From the NCBI RefSeq assembly GCF_004217095.1, contig NZ_SHKO01000001.1:1-64000 (forward strand): a DNA stretch of 64,000 nucleotides, given 5' to 3'. Source of the stretch: Advenella incenata. GTDB taxonomy: Bacteria > Pseudomonadota > Gammaproteobacteria > Burkholderiales > Burkholderiaceae_B. Positions 35,681 to 43,713 of the stretch are shown piece by piece (position 1 is the first letter of the stretch; every line of letters starts with the position of its first letter). A program made the position numbers and the translations under genes. Below the pieces are notes generated by a model. That model worked only from the letters and a program-made list of their open reading frames with translations, did no database searches and had not been told where the DNA came from.

Positions 35681-36751
35681 CTATTCGCTGATTTTCCACC
35701 GGAATGCGTATAAAGGGTTGTCGACTCGAGTGGATAACGATATTTTTAAACGTCGATTATGGGCTTGCAGCGTTCCCTCTGCGAACCCTCCCCAAGCAGC
35801 GAGGAGAGACGGGTGCTGGGCCGCAATCCCGTCAAGAAATGCGCTACTCTCTTGTATGACTTCAAAACTATCGTCTCTATGGGCAACTACCTCCGCCTTG
35901 TCCCCATGTGCACGAGCAAAATCAGCCAGGAATTGAGAAAGCCCTTCTGCATTTGACTGATAGGGACCACCAACACCAATTGCGATCCGATGATAAAACT
36001 GCATACCGATCATTTTCCCTACCATGTGCAAACGGTGGCCGGCTTTATCAGGGCCCCATAATTGCAACGCAGTCGAGAAAGCTGATTTGACGTACTCCAT
36101 TGCATAATTGCGATGCGCCTTGGCCAGACGCGCTTTCGGCCATTGATCGGTCGGTAATTTCGGAGCCGCATGAACGTCAAAATCCGGCGCATCCTCCTCG
36201 CGGGCAAATCGCAGGCGTTCATGTGGAAGTAGATCATGGTCGTATTCGTAGTAGTAACCCTCCAGACCTGATTGACCGTCTACTGTCTGCTTTGTACAGA
36301 CAAAGCCCAGTCGGGGGTTTTTCAGCATCGTGCCATTCTGCGCATGCCAACCCGCCAGCATCGCCCTGGAAACTTCAGGAGGGATGCCGCATAAAGCAGT
36401 ATCCGCCCAAATCCAGCGAGGCGCAGCGTAACGAATCCATGCTTTTCTGTCGGATTCATACATATATTCGACCGCTACGCCGCCAATATGGTTAGAAAGG
36501 TAATGGTATTGAGCGGCAGCAACAGCGTCAGGTAGGTTTTGCAAATTCAGTTTTTCCAAACCCGGTAGAAAGCGCTCGCGTCGCTGTCGGCAGAATATTT
36601 CATATACCAGTTCTGCCGCGTCACTTGGCCCTTTTCTTGCGACGACAAATAGCACAATACCGGTAAAGTATGCGTGATAGCATTCTGCAACGGCATTCCA
36701 GGCCTGTATCTGCTTGTCATTTATCAAGTCTTGCTTCAATCTGAACTCCAA
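35681..36751 (-). CDS. Unrecognised protein of the acyl-CoA cluster
   Basis: A 356-residue soluble protein that I cannot assign. Aromatic-rich blocks stand out: YHYLSNHIGGVAVEYMYESD, then KAWIRYAAPRWIWADTALC and GLEGYYYEYDHDLLPHERLR. The C-terminus ends RVDNPLYAFRWKISE. No signal peptide or dinucleotide fold is visible. It lies between an acyl-CoA dehydrogenase (33 bp) and a CoA transferase (16 bp), so it is almost certainly in the same operon and may act on the same acyl substrate, for example as a hydratase-like or hydrolase-like enzyme. That role is inference from context only. Confidence 0.6.
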   Translation of the reverse strand: MEFRLKQDLINDKQIQAWNAVAECYHAYFTGIVLFVVARKGPSDAAELVYEIFCRQRRERFLPGLEKLNLQNLPDAVAAAQYHYLSNHIGGVAVEYMYESDRKAWIRYAAPRWIWADTALCGIPPEVSRAMLAGWHAQNGTMLKNPRLGFVCTKQTVDGQSGLEGYYYEYDHDLLPHERLRFAREEDAPDFDVHAAPKLPTDQWPKARLAKAHRNYAMEYVKSAFSTALQLWGPDKAGHRLHMVGKMIGMQFYHRIAIGVGGPYQSNAEGLSQFLADFARAHGDKAEVVAHRDDSFEVIQESSAFLDGIAAQHPSLLAAWGGFAEGTLQAHNRRLKISLSTRVDNPLYAFRWKISE

Positions 36752-36784
36752 AGTGGTTTGAACTTTTTATCCTGCTTGACTGTG

Positions 36785-37951
36785 TTATCCGGCATTGGAT
36801 TGTGATTCGCGCTGAATGGACCGAGCGATGACCAGGCGTTGAATTTCCGAGGTGCCTTCGTATAATTCAGTGATGCGTTGGTCCCGATAGCAGCGCTCCA
36901 CGTCATTTGGCTTTACGTACCCTCGGCCTCCAAGGATTTGCATAGCGTCGTCGCATACATCGTGCGCAACCTCGCTTGCAAACAGTTTTGTCATCGCACC
37001 TAAAGTACTGATGTCCTGAGATTCATCATACGCCTTGGCGGTTTCATATAGCATCATGCGTGCCGCGGAAAGTCGCGTTGCCGCGTTCGCCAGCATAAAA
37101 CCGATACCCTGATGTTCAATGATATGTCGCCCAAACGTCTTTCGACTATTTGCGAAACGTGCCGCTTCTTGGTAGCTGCATAAGGCGATTCCCAATGCTT
37201 GCGCGGCCACAACAACCCGTCCGACGTTAAGCGTGGACAATGCCAGACGCAGACCACGCCCTTTTTCACCCAAGACATTGACTTCAGGCACCCAAACGTC
37301 CAATTTTAAATTGGTCGTTGTGGTGCCTCGAATTCCCATTTTGTCCTCGTAAAAATCGACTACGGCGCCTGGCGTGTTACGCGGCACCCAGAATGCCGTT
37401 ATATTGTTACGCGATCCCGGCTCTCCCGTGCGTGCAAACACAATGAAGTGCTCAGAATGGCCTCCATTGCCTAACCAGCATTTCTCCCCACGAATGCGCC
37501 AACCGTTCTTTTCCGGCACGGCAACAGCTTCAATCGACGCAGCATCAGATCCCGCATTGCGTTCGCTAAGAGCGAAGTTAACGGCTTCCCCTTTCCGAGC
37601 CAAGCCGCCTAGAAGCGCTTGTTTGTGTGGCTCCGATCCTCCCAGCAGAACGGGAAAAGCGCCCAATGATAAAGCAGCCATAATCGCCGCTGTCGAGCCA
37701 CAACCTTGAGCAATGGTTTCAACTGCGGATACGAGCGCAGTTAATGTCGACCCGCCGCCGCCGTAGTCAGTCGGAATAAACATCCCCGACACGCCCGATT
37801 CGAGCAGTGGTGTCAGGTGCTCTATTGGATATCGCTGGTCCCTATCGATCGCATCAGCGGCCGGTGCGAAATATTGATCGGTCAGCACTTTTGCCTTTTC
37901 CTGCCATTGCAAAGAAGTGCTGTCTAGTTGCGGTTCCCAAATTACAGTCAT
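36785..37951 (-). CDS. Acyl-CoA dehydrogenase
   Basis: A 388-residue flavoenzyme. Family motifs are clear: NFALSERNAGSDAASIEAVA near 130-150 (FAD/substrate contact), WLGNGGHSEHFIVFART, and the C-terminal QILGGRGYVKPNDVERCYRD then RITELYEGTSEIQRLVIAR. The Glu in YEGTSEIQ is at the position of the catalytic base in short- and medium-chain dehydrogenases. It introduces an alpha,beta double bond that the enoyl-CoA hydratase at 41325 could hydrate. It is the first gene of the leftward branch, divergent from the CaiB gene at 38131 across a 179-bp control region. Confidence 0.93.
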   Translation of the reverse strand: MTVIWEPQLDSTSLQWQEKAKVLTDQYFAPAADAIDRDQRYPIEHLTPLLESGVSGMFIPTDYGGGGSTLTALVSAVETIAQGCGSTAAIMAALSLGAFPVLLGGSEPHKQALLGGLARKGEAVNFALSERNAGSDAASIEAVAVPEKNGWRIRGEKCWLGNGGHSEHFIVFARTGEPGSRNNITAFWVPRNTPGAVVDFYEDKMGIRGTTTTNLKLDVWVPEVNVLGEKGRGLRLALSTLNVGRVVVAAQALGIALCSYQEAARFANSRKTFGRHIIEHQGIGFMLANAATRLSAARMMLYETAKAYDESQDISTLGAMTKLFASEVAHDVCDDAMQILGGRGYVKPNDVERCYRDQRITELYEGTSEIQRLVIARSIQRESQSNAG

Positions 37952-37975
37952 ACTACTCCTTTCGAATATTAATAC

Positions 37976-38091
37976 ATACTGATTAGTATTCTATAATATT
38001 TTCTTAAAAAATAATTTACCAATTATCATTATATGTTTAGGTATTTTCCCTTATTATAAAAAACCTGAAATTCAAAGATACTGATAGGTAT
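37976..38091. promoter_or_regulatory. Divergent promoter region with two TetR-type operators
   Basis: Two related inverted repeats lie in the gap between the divergent genes: ATACT-GATT-AGTAT at 37976-37989, just upstream of the acyl-CoA dehydrogenase start, and ATACT-GATA-GGTAT at 38078-38091, 40 bp before the CoA-transferase start. Similar half-sites precede tetR. They are good candidates for binding by the TetR protein at 33791, which would then control both branches of the pathway. Confidence 0.55.
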
Positions 38092-38130
38092 GTTAAGCGT
38101 TGAAAATTAGAACTAGGAGCAATAACTTAA

Positions 38131-39324
38131 ATGAGCGGCCCTTTACACGGAGTGCGAGTGCTGGATCTCACCACGGCCCTTTCCGGCCCGGTATGTACCT
38201 GTATCCTTGGGGACATGGGAGCAGATGTTATTAAGGTCGAAAGTCCATATGGAGATAGCATCCGAGACCTTGGGCCGGCTCGCCATAGCGGCATGGGTTC
38301 CATGTTTTTGCACACCAACAGAAGCAAACGGAGTGTCGCGCTGGATCTGAAAAGCCCCGAAGGGAAAGAGGCCTTTTTACGCGCATTAAAGAAAACTGAT
38401 GTATTTGTGTGCAACATCCGTCCGAGAGCCATGACTAAATTGGGCTTATCTTACGAACAAGTCGTCACCCGGAACCCCGATTTGATTTATCTGAACATTG
38501 TCGGATACAGCAGCGAAGGACCGTATAACGAGAAGCCTGCGTACGATGACCTGATACAAGCTGCTGCCGGTATCGCGTCGCTCAAAGCCGAGAATGATCC
38601 GGCCCGCTACGCGCCCATTGCCCTCGCCGATCGCGTGACGGGAATCCTGGCCGCCAATGCCGTTCTGGGCGCCCTTTATCACCGCTCAACGACGGGTAAG
38701 GGGCAACACATAGAAGTACCGATGTTCGAATCTATTGTTTCGCTGGTTCTTTCGGATCATATGCAAGGCATGACCTTCGAGCCTCCGATCGGGACGCCCA
38801 TTTTTCATCGCTACGCATCTATCCGCCGACCCTTTCGAACCACAGACGGCTATATGTGTATGATGGTTTTGACTGACCGACAATGGCAAAAATTTTTTGA
38901 AACTGCAGGGCGACCGGAAATCATGCAGGACAGTCGATTCAGTTCGTTAGCCAACAGAAGTATCCATATCGATGAGCTATACGCCATTGTTTCCGAGATT
39001 TTTTCAACTAACTCGACCTTACATTGGATCCAGCTTCTCGAGGCAGCTGACATTCCGGTGGCCAAAATCGAAACGATGGAATCGCTGTTCACGCATCCCC
39101 ATCTCATGAAAAGCGGTTTTTTCAAAACGATAGAACATCCCTCTGAAGGGACAATTCGTAGCCTGGGAGTATCCAGCAAATGGTCCGCAACGCAGCCGGA
39201 GCCGACACGGCCCGCCCCGCGCCTGGGAGAACATACCGACGAAGTATTAAGTGAATTAGGGTTTTCAGAAGAAAGAATTCAAGCGATGTTCGCCAGCAAC
39301 GCAGCGATAGGAGAAAGAAAGTGA
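38131..39324 (+). CDS. CaiB/BaiF-family (class III) CoA transferase
   Basis: A 397-residue enzyme: LHGVRVLDLTTALSGPVCTC, then ILGDMGADVIKVESPYGDSI and NRSKRSVALDLKSPEGKEAF. The probable catalytic Asp is D167 in PIALADRVTGILAANAVLG. AGGAG stands upstream with the ATG at 38131 (AACTAGGAGCAATAACTTAA). It starts the rightward branch and its stop overlaps the start of the quinone-oxidoreductase gene. It differs clearly from the CoA transferase at 34549, so they are paralogues and not a duplication. Confidence 0.9.
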   Translation: MSGPLHGVRVLDLTTALSGPVCTCILGDMGADVIKVESPYGDSIRDLGPARHSGMGSMFLHTNRSKRSVALDLKSPEGKEAFLRALKKTDVFVCNIRPRAMTKLGLSYEQVVTRNPDLIYLNIVGYSSEGPYNEKPAYDDLIQAAAGIASLKAENDPARYAPIALADRVTGILAANAVLGALYHRSTTGKGQHIEVPMFESIVSLVLSDHMQGMTFEPPIGTPIFHRYASIRRPFRTTDGYMCMMVLTDRQWQKFFETAGRPEIMQDSRFSSLANRSIHIDELYAIVSEIFSTNSTLHWIQLLEAADIPVAKIETMESLFTHPHLMKSGFFKTIEHPSEGTIRSLGVSSKWSATQPEPTRPAPRLGEHTDEVLSELGFSEERIQAMFASNAAIGERK

Positions 39325-40325
39325 AAGCAGTTGTATGCCGACAGTACGGAGGAGCGGAAGCCGCAAATCTTGAAGAAGTAGAACGGCCTGATATCCAGCC
39401 GGGATCAATGCGTATAAGCGTTCAGGCTTGCAGCGCCAGTTTCGCCAGCTTGCTCGTTATGGAAGGGAAGCATCAGAACAAAGCACCGTTACCCTTAATA
39501 CCTGGTACAGAGGTTGCGGGTATTATTACCGAGGTCGGGGAAAACGTTACGCAATTTAGTATAGGAGATCGTGTTATTGCCGGTGTGAAGAACGGGGGCT
39601 ATGCGCAGGAGGTGATTGCGCCGGAACAAACCGTATTCCGTCTTCCGGAAAATATCCCATTTGATATCGGCGCCCACTTCCCTACAATTTACGGCACGGC
39701 TTATGGCGCGTTGAAATGGAGAGCGAACCTTGCCGAAGGCGAAGTGGCGCTCATACACGGAGCGGCAGGAGGCAGCGGAATAGCCGCCGTCGAAGTAGCC
39801 CGGGCACTAGGGGCAATTGTCATTGCCACAGCAGGATCAGAGGCTAAAGCGAATATGGTCAAGGAGCATGGCGCCCACCATGTCTTTAACTATCGTAAAT
39901 CGAACTGGAAAGAAGAAGTCATACGCCTGACAGACGGTCGGGGTGCCGATGTCATCTATGATCCGGTCGGTGGTGCAATGTTCGACAATTCGTTGCGCTG
40001 CATTGCCCCAGAAGGAAGAATCATTCCCATGGGATTTGCCAGCGGTGACATACCGCAAATCCCTGCAAACATCGTGTTAGTAAAAAATATCAGCATTTTG
40101 GGCGTTTACTGGGGTTACTACTTTGGATGGGGCCATCATCCTGTCGGCCCTAATAATGATTCCAGACTGCGAGCTGCGTACGCTCAGCTATTTGAATGGG
40201 CCAGCGAAGGAAAGTTGACTCCGCATACGCATGCGATTCTGCCACTGTCCGAATTTAAAACTGCTTTACAAATGATCGCCAGCCGAGAAGTCATTGGCCG
40301 GATCATTATGAAGCCATATCAATAA
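39321..40325 (+). CDS. NADPH:quinone-oxidoreductase-type MDR dehydrogenase
   Basis: A 334-residue zinc-free medium-chain dehydrogenase/reductase. It begins MKAVVCRQYGGAEAANLEEV at a GTG that overlaps the previous stop. The GroES-like part has PLIPGTEVAGIITEVGENV, and the NADPH fold has ALIHGAAGGSGIAAVEVARA followed by IATAGSEAKANMVKEHGAHH. Relatives reduce quinones or enoyl-CoA-like double bonds, so in this cluster it could reduce a pathway intermediate. No zinc-ligand cysteine signature is present. Operon position is between the CoA transferase and a Bug receptor. Confidence 0.88.
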   Translation: MKAVVCRQYGGAEAANLEEVERPDIQPGSMRISVQACSASFASLLVMEGKHQNKAPLPLIPGTEVAGIITEVGENVTQFSIGDRVIAGVKNGGYAQEVIAPEQTVFRLPENIPFDIGAHFPTIYGTAYGALKWRANLAEGEVALIHGAAGGSGIAAVEVARALGAIVIATAGSEAKANMVKEHGAHHVFNYRKSNWKEEVIRLTDGRGADVIYDPVGGAMFDNSLRCIAPEGRIIPMGFASGDIPQIPANIVLVKNISILGVYWGYYFGWGHHPVGPNNDSRLRAAYAQLFEWASEGKLTPHTHAILPLSEFKTALQMIASREVIGRIIMKPYQ

Positions 40326-40357
40326 CTAAATAGTCCGAACCACAACAAGGAGATACC

Positions 40358-41323
40358 ATGTTACAACGTCTAAGCGTCGGCTTATTGCTGACAATCAGCG
40401 CAGTCTGCACAGCGTCCCAAGCAAACGCAACGTATCCAGAACGACCTATTGTACTCATTTCCCCTTACCAGGCCGGCGGCACGACTGAAACCTTCGCGCG
40501 ACTGATCACCGATGACGTGGCCCAAATTCTGGGGCAGCCGATAGTGATAGAACCAAAGCCTGGCGCTGCCGGCACCATCGGGGCGCGCACAGTTGCAACA
40601 AGCAAACCGGATGGCTATACCTTATTAGCCAACACGTCTCAGCAAGTCATGTATGACGGTATGTACAATCATCTGCCTTTCAATGCTGTCGACGACTTCC
40701 GTCCCATCGGAGTTCTGGGATCGGCGCCCATCATCGTTGTTACAGGCAAGGATTCTCCTTTCAAAACCTTTAAAGATGTATTGGAAACGGGAAAAAACAA
40801 GAATGTCACTTTTGCTTCTGGCGCGCAAGGATCACTGCCGCATTTGACAGGTGAACGCGTTGCTTTGCAAGAAAAGCTGAATATGACACATGTCCCGTTC
40901 AGTGGAACAGCCCCCGCACTTACCAATGTCATTGGCGGGCATGTTGACTTGCTTTACTCCACGGCGGCAAGTGTTATGCCGCAAATTCGGGCAGGTACGC
41001 TTCGCGCACTGGCTGTTTCTACCAAGGAACGCATGGCTGAACTACCTGATGTTCCCACCATCGCGGAAAATGGACTCAAGGAATTTGATGTAACCGCTTG
41101 GTACGGTGTCTGGGCGCCCAAGAATACACCTTCGGAAATTATAGAGGAGATTAATGCAGCGATGCGCAAGGCTTCTTCGACAGAGGCCGCGCACAAACGA
41201 ATGAAAGCGCTGAGCGTAAGCCCCAGCGACATGACTGCGAAGGAGTTCGAGGTGTTTGCCGAAAATGAACGCCGCACCTGGCTGGACGTCATGAAGAAAG
41301 CCAATATGCAACCGGTGAACTGA
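40358..41323 (+). CDS. Bug/TctC-family periplasmic solute-binding protein
   Basis: A 321-residue receptor with a Sec signal (QRLSVGLLLTISAVCTASQA) and the mature opening YPERPIVLISPYQAGGTTET, then KPGAAGTIGARTVATSKPDG and MTHVPFSGTAPALTNVIGGH. AAGGAG lies just before the ATG. It is embedded in the acyl-CoA operon between dehydrogenase and hydratase genes, so its ligand is probably the acid fed into this pathway. No membrane transporter subunits are nearby. The stop is 1 bp from the next start. Confidence 0.92.
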   Translation: MLQRLSVGLLLTISAVCTASQANATYPERPIVLISPYQAGGTTETFARLITDDVAQILGQPIVIEPKPGAAGTIGARTVATSKPDGYTLLANTSQQVMYDGMYNHLPFNAVDDFRPIGVLGSAPIIVVTGKDSPFKTFKDVLETGKNKNVTFASGAQGSLPHLTGERVALQEKLNMTHVPFSGTAPALTNVIGGHVDLLYSTAASVMPQIRAGTLRALAVSTKERMAELPDVPTIAENGLKEFDVTAWYGVWAPKNTPSEIIEEINAAMRKASSTEAAHKRMKALSVSPSDMTAKEFEVFAENERRTWLDVMKKANMQPVN

Positions 41324-41324
41324 C

Positions 41325-42098
41325 ATGGGCCAATATAAGGATATCCAAGTCAATATTGAGCGCCGGATCGGGCTGATCACCATTCACCGGCCAGACCGTA
41401 TGAACGCTCTGGCAAAATCCACTTTTTCGGAATTAGTCGATGCCTCCCTCATGCTGGACGCCGACCCTGATGTCAGAGTCGTTATATTCACAGGGAGCGG
41501 GGAGCGCGCATTCTCCGCCGGTGTTGATCTGAAGGAATTGAATGACGACGGAAGAATGGTCCACCCGATGGGTGGACCATCACGTAACCTGAATGAAATC
41601 GTGCTGGAAATGACCAAACCCACAATAGCGGCGATAAATGGCGTTGCAGCAGGCGGAGGGTGTGAGCTCGCATTAGCGTGCGATATCCGAATTGCCAGTT
41701 CGAATGCCAGAATCGGACTACCTGAAGCGAAAGTCGGAATGGGTGCAAATTTCGGTAGCGCGGTGCTTCCTCGACTCATCCTTCGGGGAGCGGCATTGGA
41801 GATGTTATTCACCGGCGAGCTTCTGTGCGCCCAGGATGCTTATAGAGTCGGTCTAATCAATCATGTTATCGAGCCAGGCGAAATCCTGGAGTACGCTCAC
41901 GAGTTGGCTATCAGGATTGCCGACAATGCACCGCTTTCCACTCAACGCATGAAAGCCGTTGCGACAAAAGGAATAGACTTGCCGATCGCTGCCGCTTTGC
42001 GGCTATCGGTCGGACCGGATCTTTACAACAGTGAAGATCGCACAGAAGGTGCACGCGCTTTCATTGAAAAACGTAAACCGCACTTTATTGGACGGTAA
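41325..42098 (+). CDS. Enoyl-CoA hydratase/isomerase
   Basis: A 257-residue crotonase. The oxyanion-hole segments are FSAGVDLKELND (near 68) and INGVAAGGGCELALACDIRI (near 105), followed by GLPEAKVGMGANFGSAVLPR, which holds a Glu in the usual position. It would hydrate the enoyl-CoA made by the acyl-CoA dehydrogenase at 36785. It is the last gene of the rightward branch; the region after it (42099-42425) holds no gene that I can support and leads into repeat cluster B. Confidence 0.92.
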   Translation: MGQYKDIQVNIERRIGLITIHRPDRMNALAKSTFSELVDASLMLDADPDVRVVIFTGSGERAFSAGVDLKELNDDGRMVHPMGGPSRNLNEIVLEMTKPTIAAINGVAAGGGCELALACDIRIASSNARIGLPEAKVGMGANFGSAVLPRLILRGAALEMLFTGELLCAQDAYRVGLINHVIEPGEILEYAHELAIRIADNAPLSTQRMKAVATKGIDLPIAAALRLSVGPDLYNSEDRTEGARAFIEKRKPHFIGR

Positions 42099-42425
42099 AT
42101 TAATAGGTTCGCAGGTGTAGATGTTGCATTTTGTCAAAGCCGCTCGGAGAGAAAACACAAATTTTTGTCTGCCAACGAAGCGCTTCGTGGCGACATTGTC
42201 GGTGGTGTTCCCCTTGCGTGACAAAATCCGGGTTAGACTGCACACGCCTATTGGCCATCCAAATCCAGACCGCTCGTCCTCGCCGCCATCACTCATGCTG
42301 TCCGAAGTCGATAAGTCGTGTCCCGGCATTGCTTACCCAGACAAAATAAACCACAAGCACCAAATTTTCTACATACCTCTAAACGCGCAATGACGCAATC
42401 GAATCGTGACCGGTATGATGCAGAG

Positions 42426-42530
42426 TGAAAAAAGCCTTTAAAATCAAGCACACGATTTTCACTAATTGTGAGACTCGACATTAAGTGAGAATATTTTTTA
42501 TTGAACGAGGACGGATTTTCCGTCCCCGTT
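42426..42530. repeat. Repeat cluster B: two sites plus terminator-like hairpin
   Basis: TTTTCACTAATTGTGAGA lies at 42456-42473 and CGACATTAAGTGAGAAT at 42476-42492. The run from 42427, starting TGAAAAAAGCCTTTAAAATC, matches cluster A (33363 onward) with only two differences over 38 bp. A hairpin at 42504-42530 (AACGAGGACGGA, short loop, TCCGTCCCCGTT) followed by TTTTTC closes the cluster. The order repeat-repeat-hairpin is the same as in clusters A and C. The gap from 42541 to 42695 shows nothing else. Confidence 0.85.
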
Positions 42531-42695
42531 TTTTCTTAAGTGGATTGGTTAATGTTAATGCAAGCGTCGTATTTTTGAAGAACGAGGCGTGATCCGCGCG
42601 AGATGAATTAGGGTGGATCGCTATATATCAGTCGATAACTCTACAACCGAAACCTCAAAATAAGTGCGAATGGAATTATCTAAATGAATCGTTTT

Positions 42696-43581
42696 TCAGG
42701 ATAATGACGAGTATTGACTTTCATAGTTAGCCCATGAGGCGAACAAACGCCCGACCTGGTAATTGTTGATATGAATATTTATATCTTTACCTGTAAACGA
42801 AAGGCACTCAGTTATGGGGTACCCCATCTCAATCAGATCACCTAGCCGCGTTATAAGCAACGTTTTGAGTTCTTCCGATTTTGCGAAAGCGATTTCTTCA
42901 GGAACGTATATGAGTCTTAGATCACTGAGAAATTCTAACTTTCCATGCGCTTGTAGCCCATAAAATAAACCTGTGGATCGTTCGCGAATGCTCTTTAGAT
43001 CGTCTTTCGTGGGGAGAATTAAGCCATTATGTTTAGTGATAGGGTAGTAGCAGTCCAACTTTTTAACACTAAACAAGTAAATCTCGGAGTCTAAAAGAGC
43101 TGCGCCCTTTGCCCAGTTCACTTTTTCTAGAACATGTTCGCACAACAATAAAAAAAAAGTTTCTCCGCAAGTTTTCTGTTTCTGGAATTTGTATACCTAT
43201 TTTCAACAGCGCGTGGTACAGCTGTTTTGCAATATTAATCTTATTGAAACCTCTTTCTGCTTTTGCCAATTCCAAAATTACCACAAGAGTAGAAACGGAA
43301 TCCAGCGTGGTGAACCTCACTAACGTGGCAATAAGTGGATCGTTAAATAGATCAGCCCTCGATAAAAGCCAATCTTTCTTGAGTCCATCCAAATGCAGCT
43401 GATTGAGTTGCGACAGAAAAAGGTTTGCGGTCACTCGATCATAAATTGGACTCTTTAAAATTTTCCAAACCGGATGGGTAATTAATCTATTTGAGCCGTT
43501 GACAGCTTCTTGCACTACTAAAGGACTATATGCAGGATAGGGACTTTGCGTAAATGCGAGTTGTCCCAAAATTCTTCGCAC
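42696..43581 (-). pseudogene. Hypothetical gene split by a frameshift at a 9-T tract
   Basis: Two minus-strand frames join into one protein of about 295 residues. The first (43581 downward) runs AFTQSPYPAYSPLVVQEAVN … PETENLRRNFF. After the homopolymer at 43150-43158 (nine A on the plus strand) the other frame continues LLLCEHVLEKVNWAKGAALL … to GRLFASWANYES at 42696. Removing or adding one base restores continuity. No family is recognised; it is helical and soluble. Its place next to an OLD nuclease, inside the block bracketed by clusters B and C, suggests a defence-linked origin. It may be a real pseudogene, a phase-variable gene or a sequencing error. Confidence 0.65.
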
Positions 43582-43713
43582 GCGAAAAAGAATTTCACTC
43601 CATGAGTAAATTCATTTAAAAATACTAATGGTAAAATTTGAATCCTTATGTAATTATTCCAAATTGTTCTCTTCTACCCAAACTGATATGTGTTCGATCT
43701 TAAAAGGAAATTC

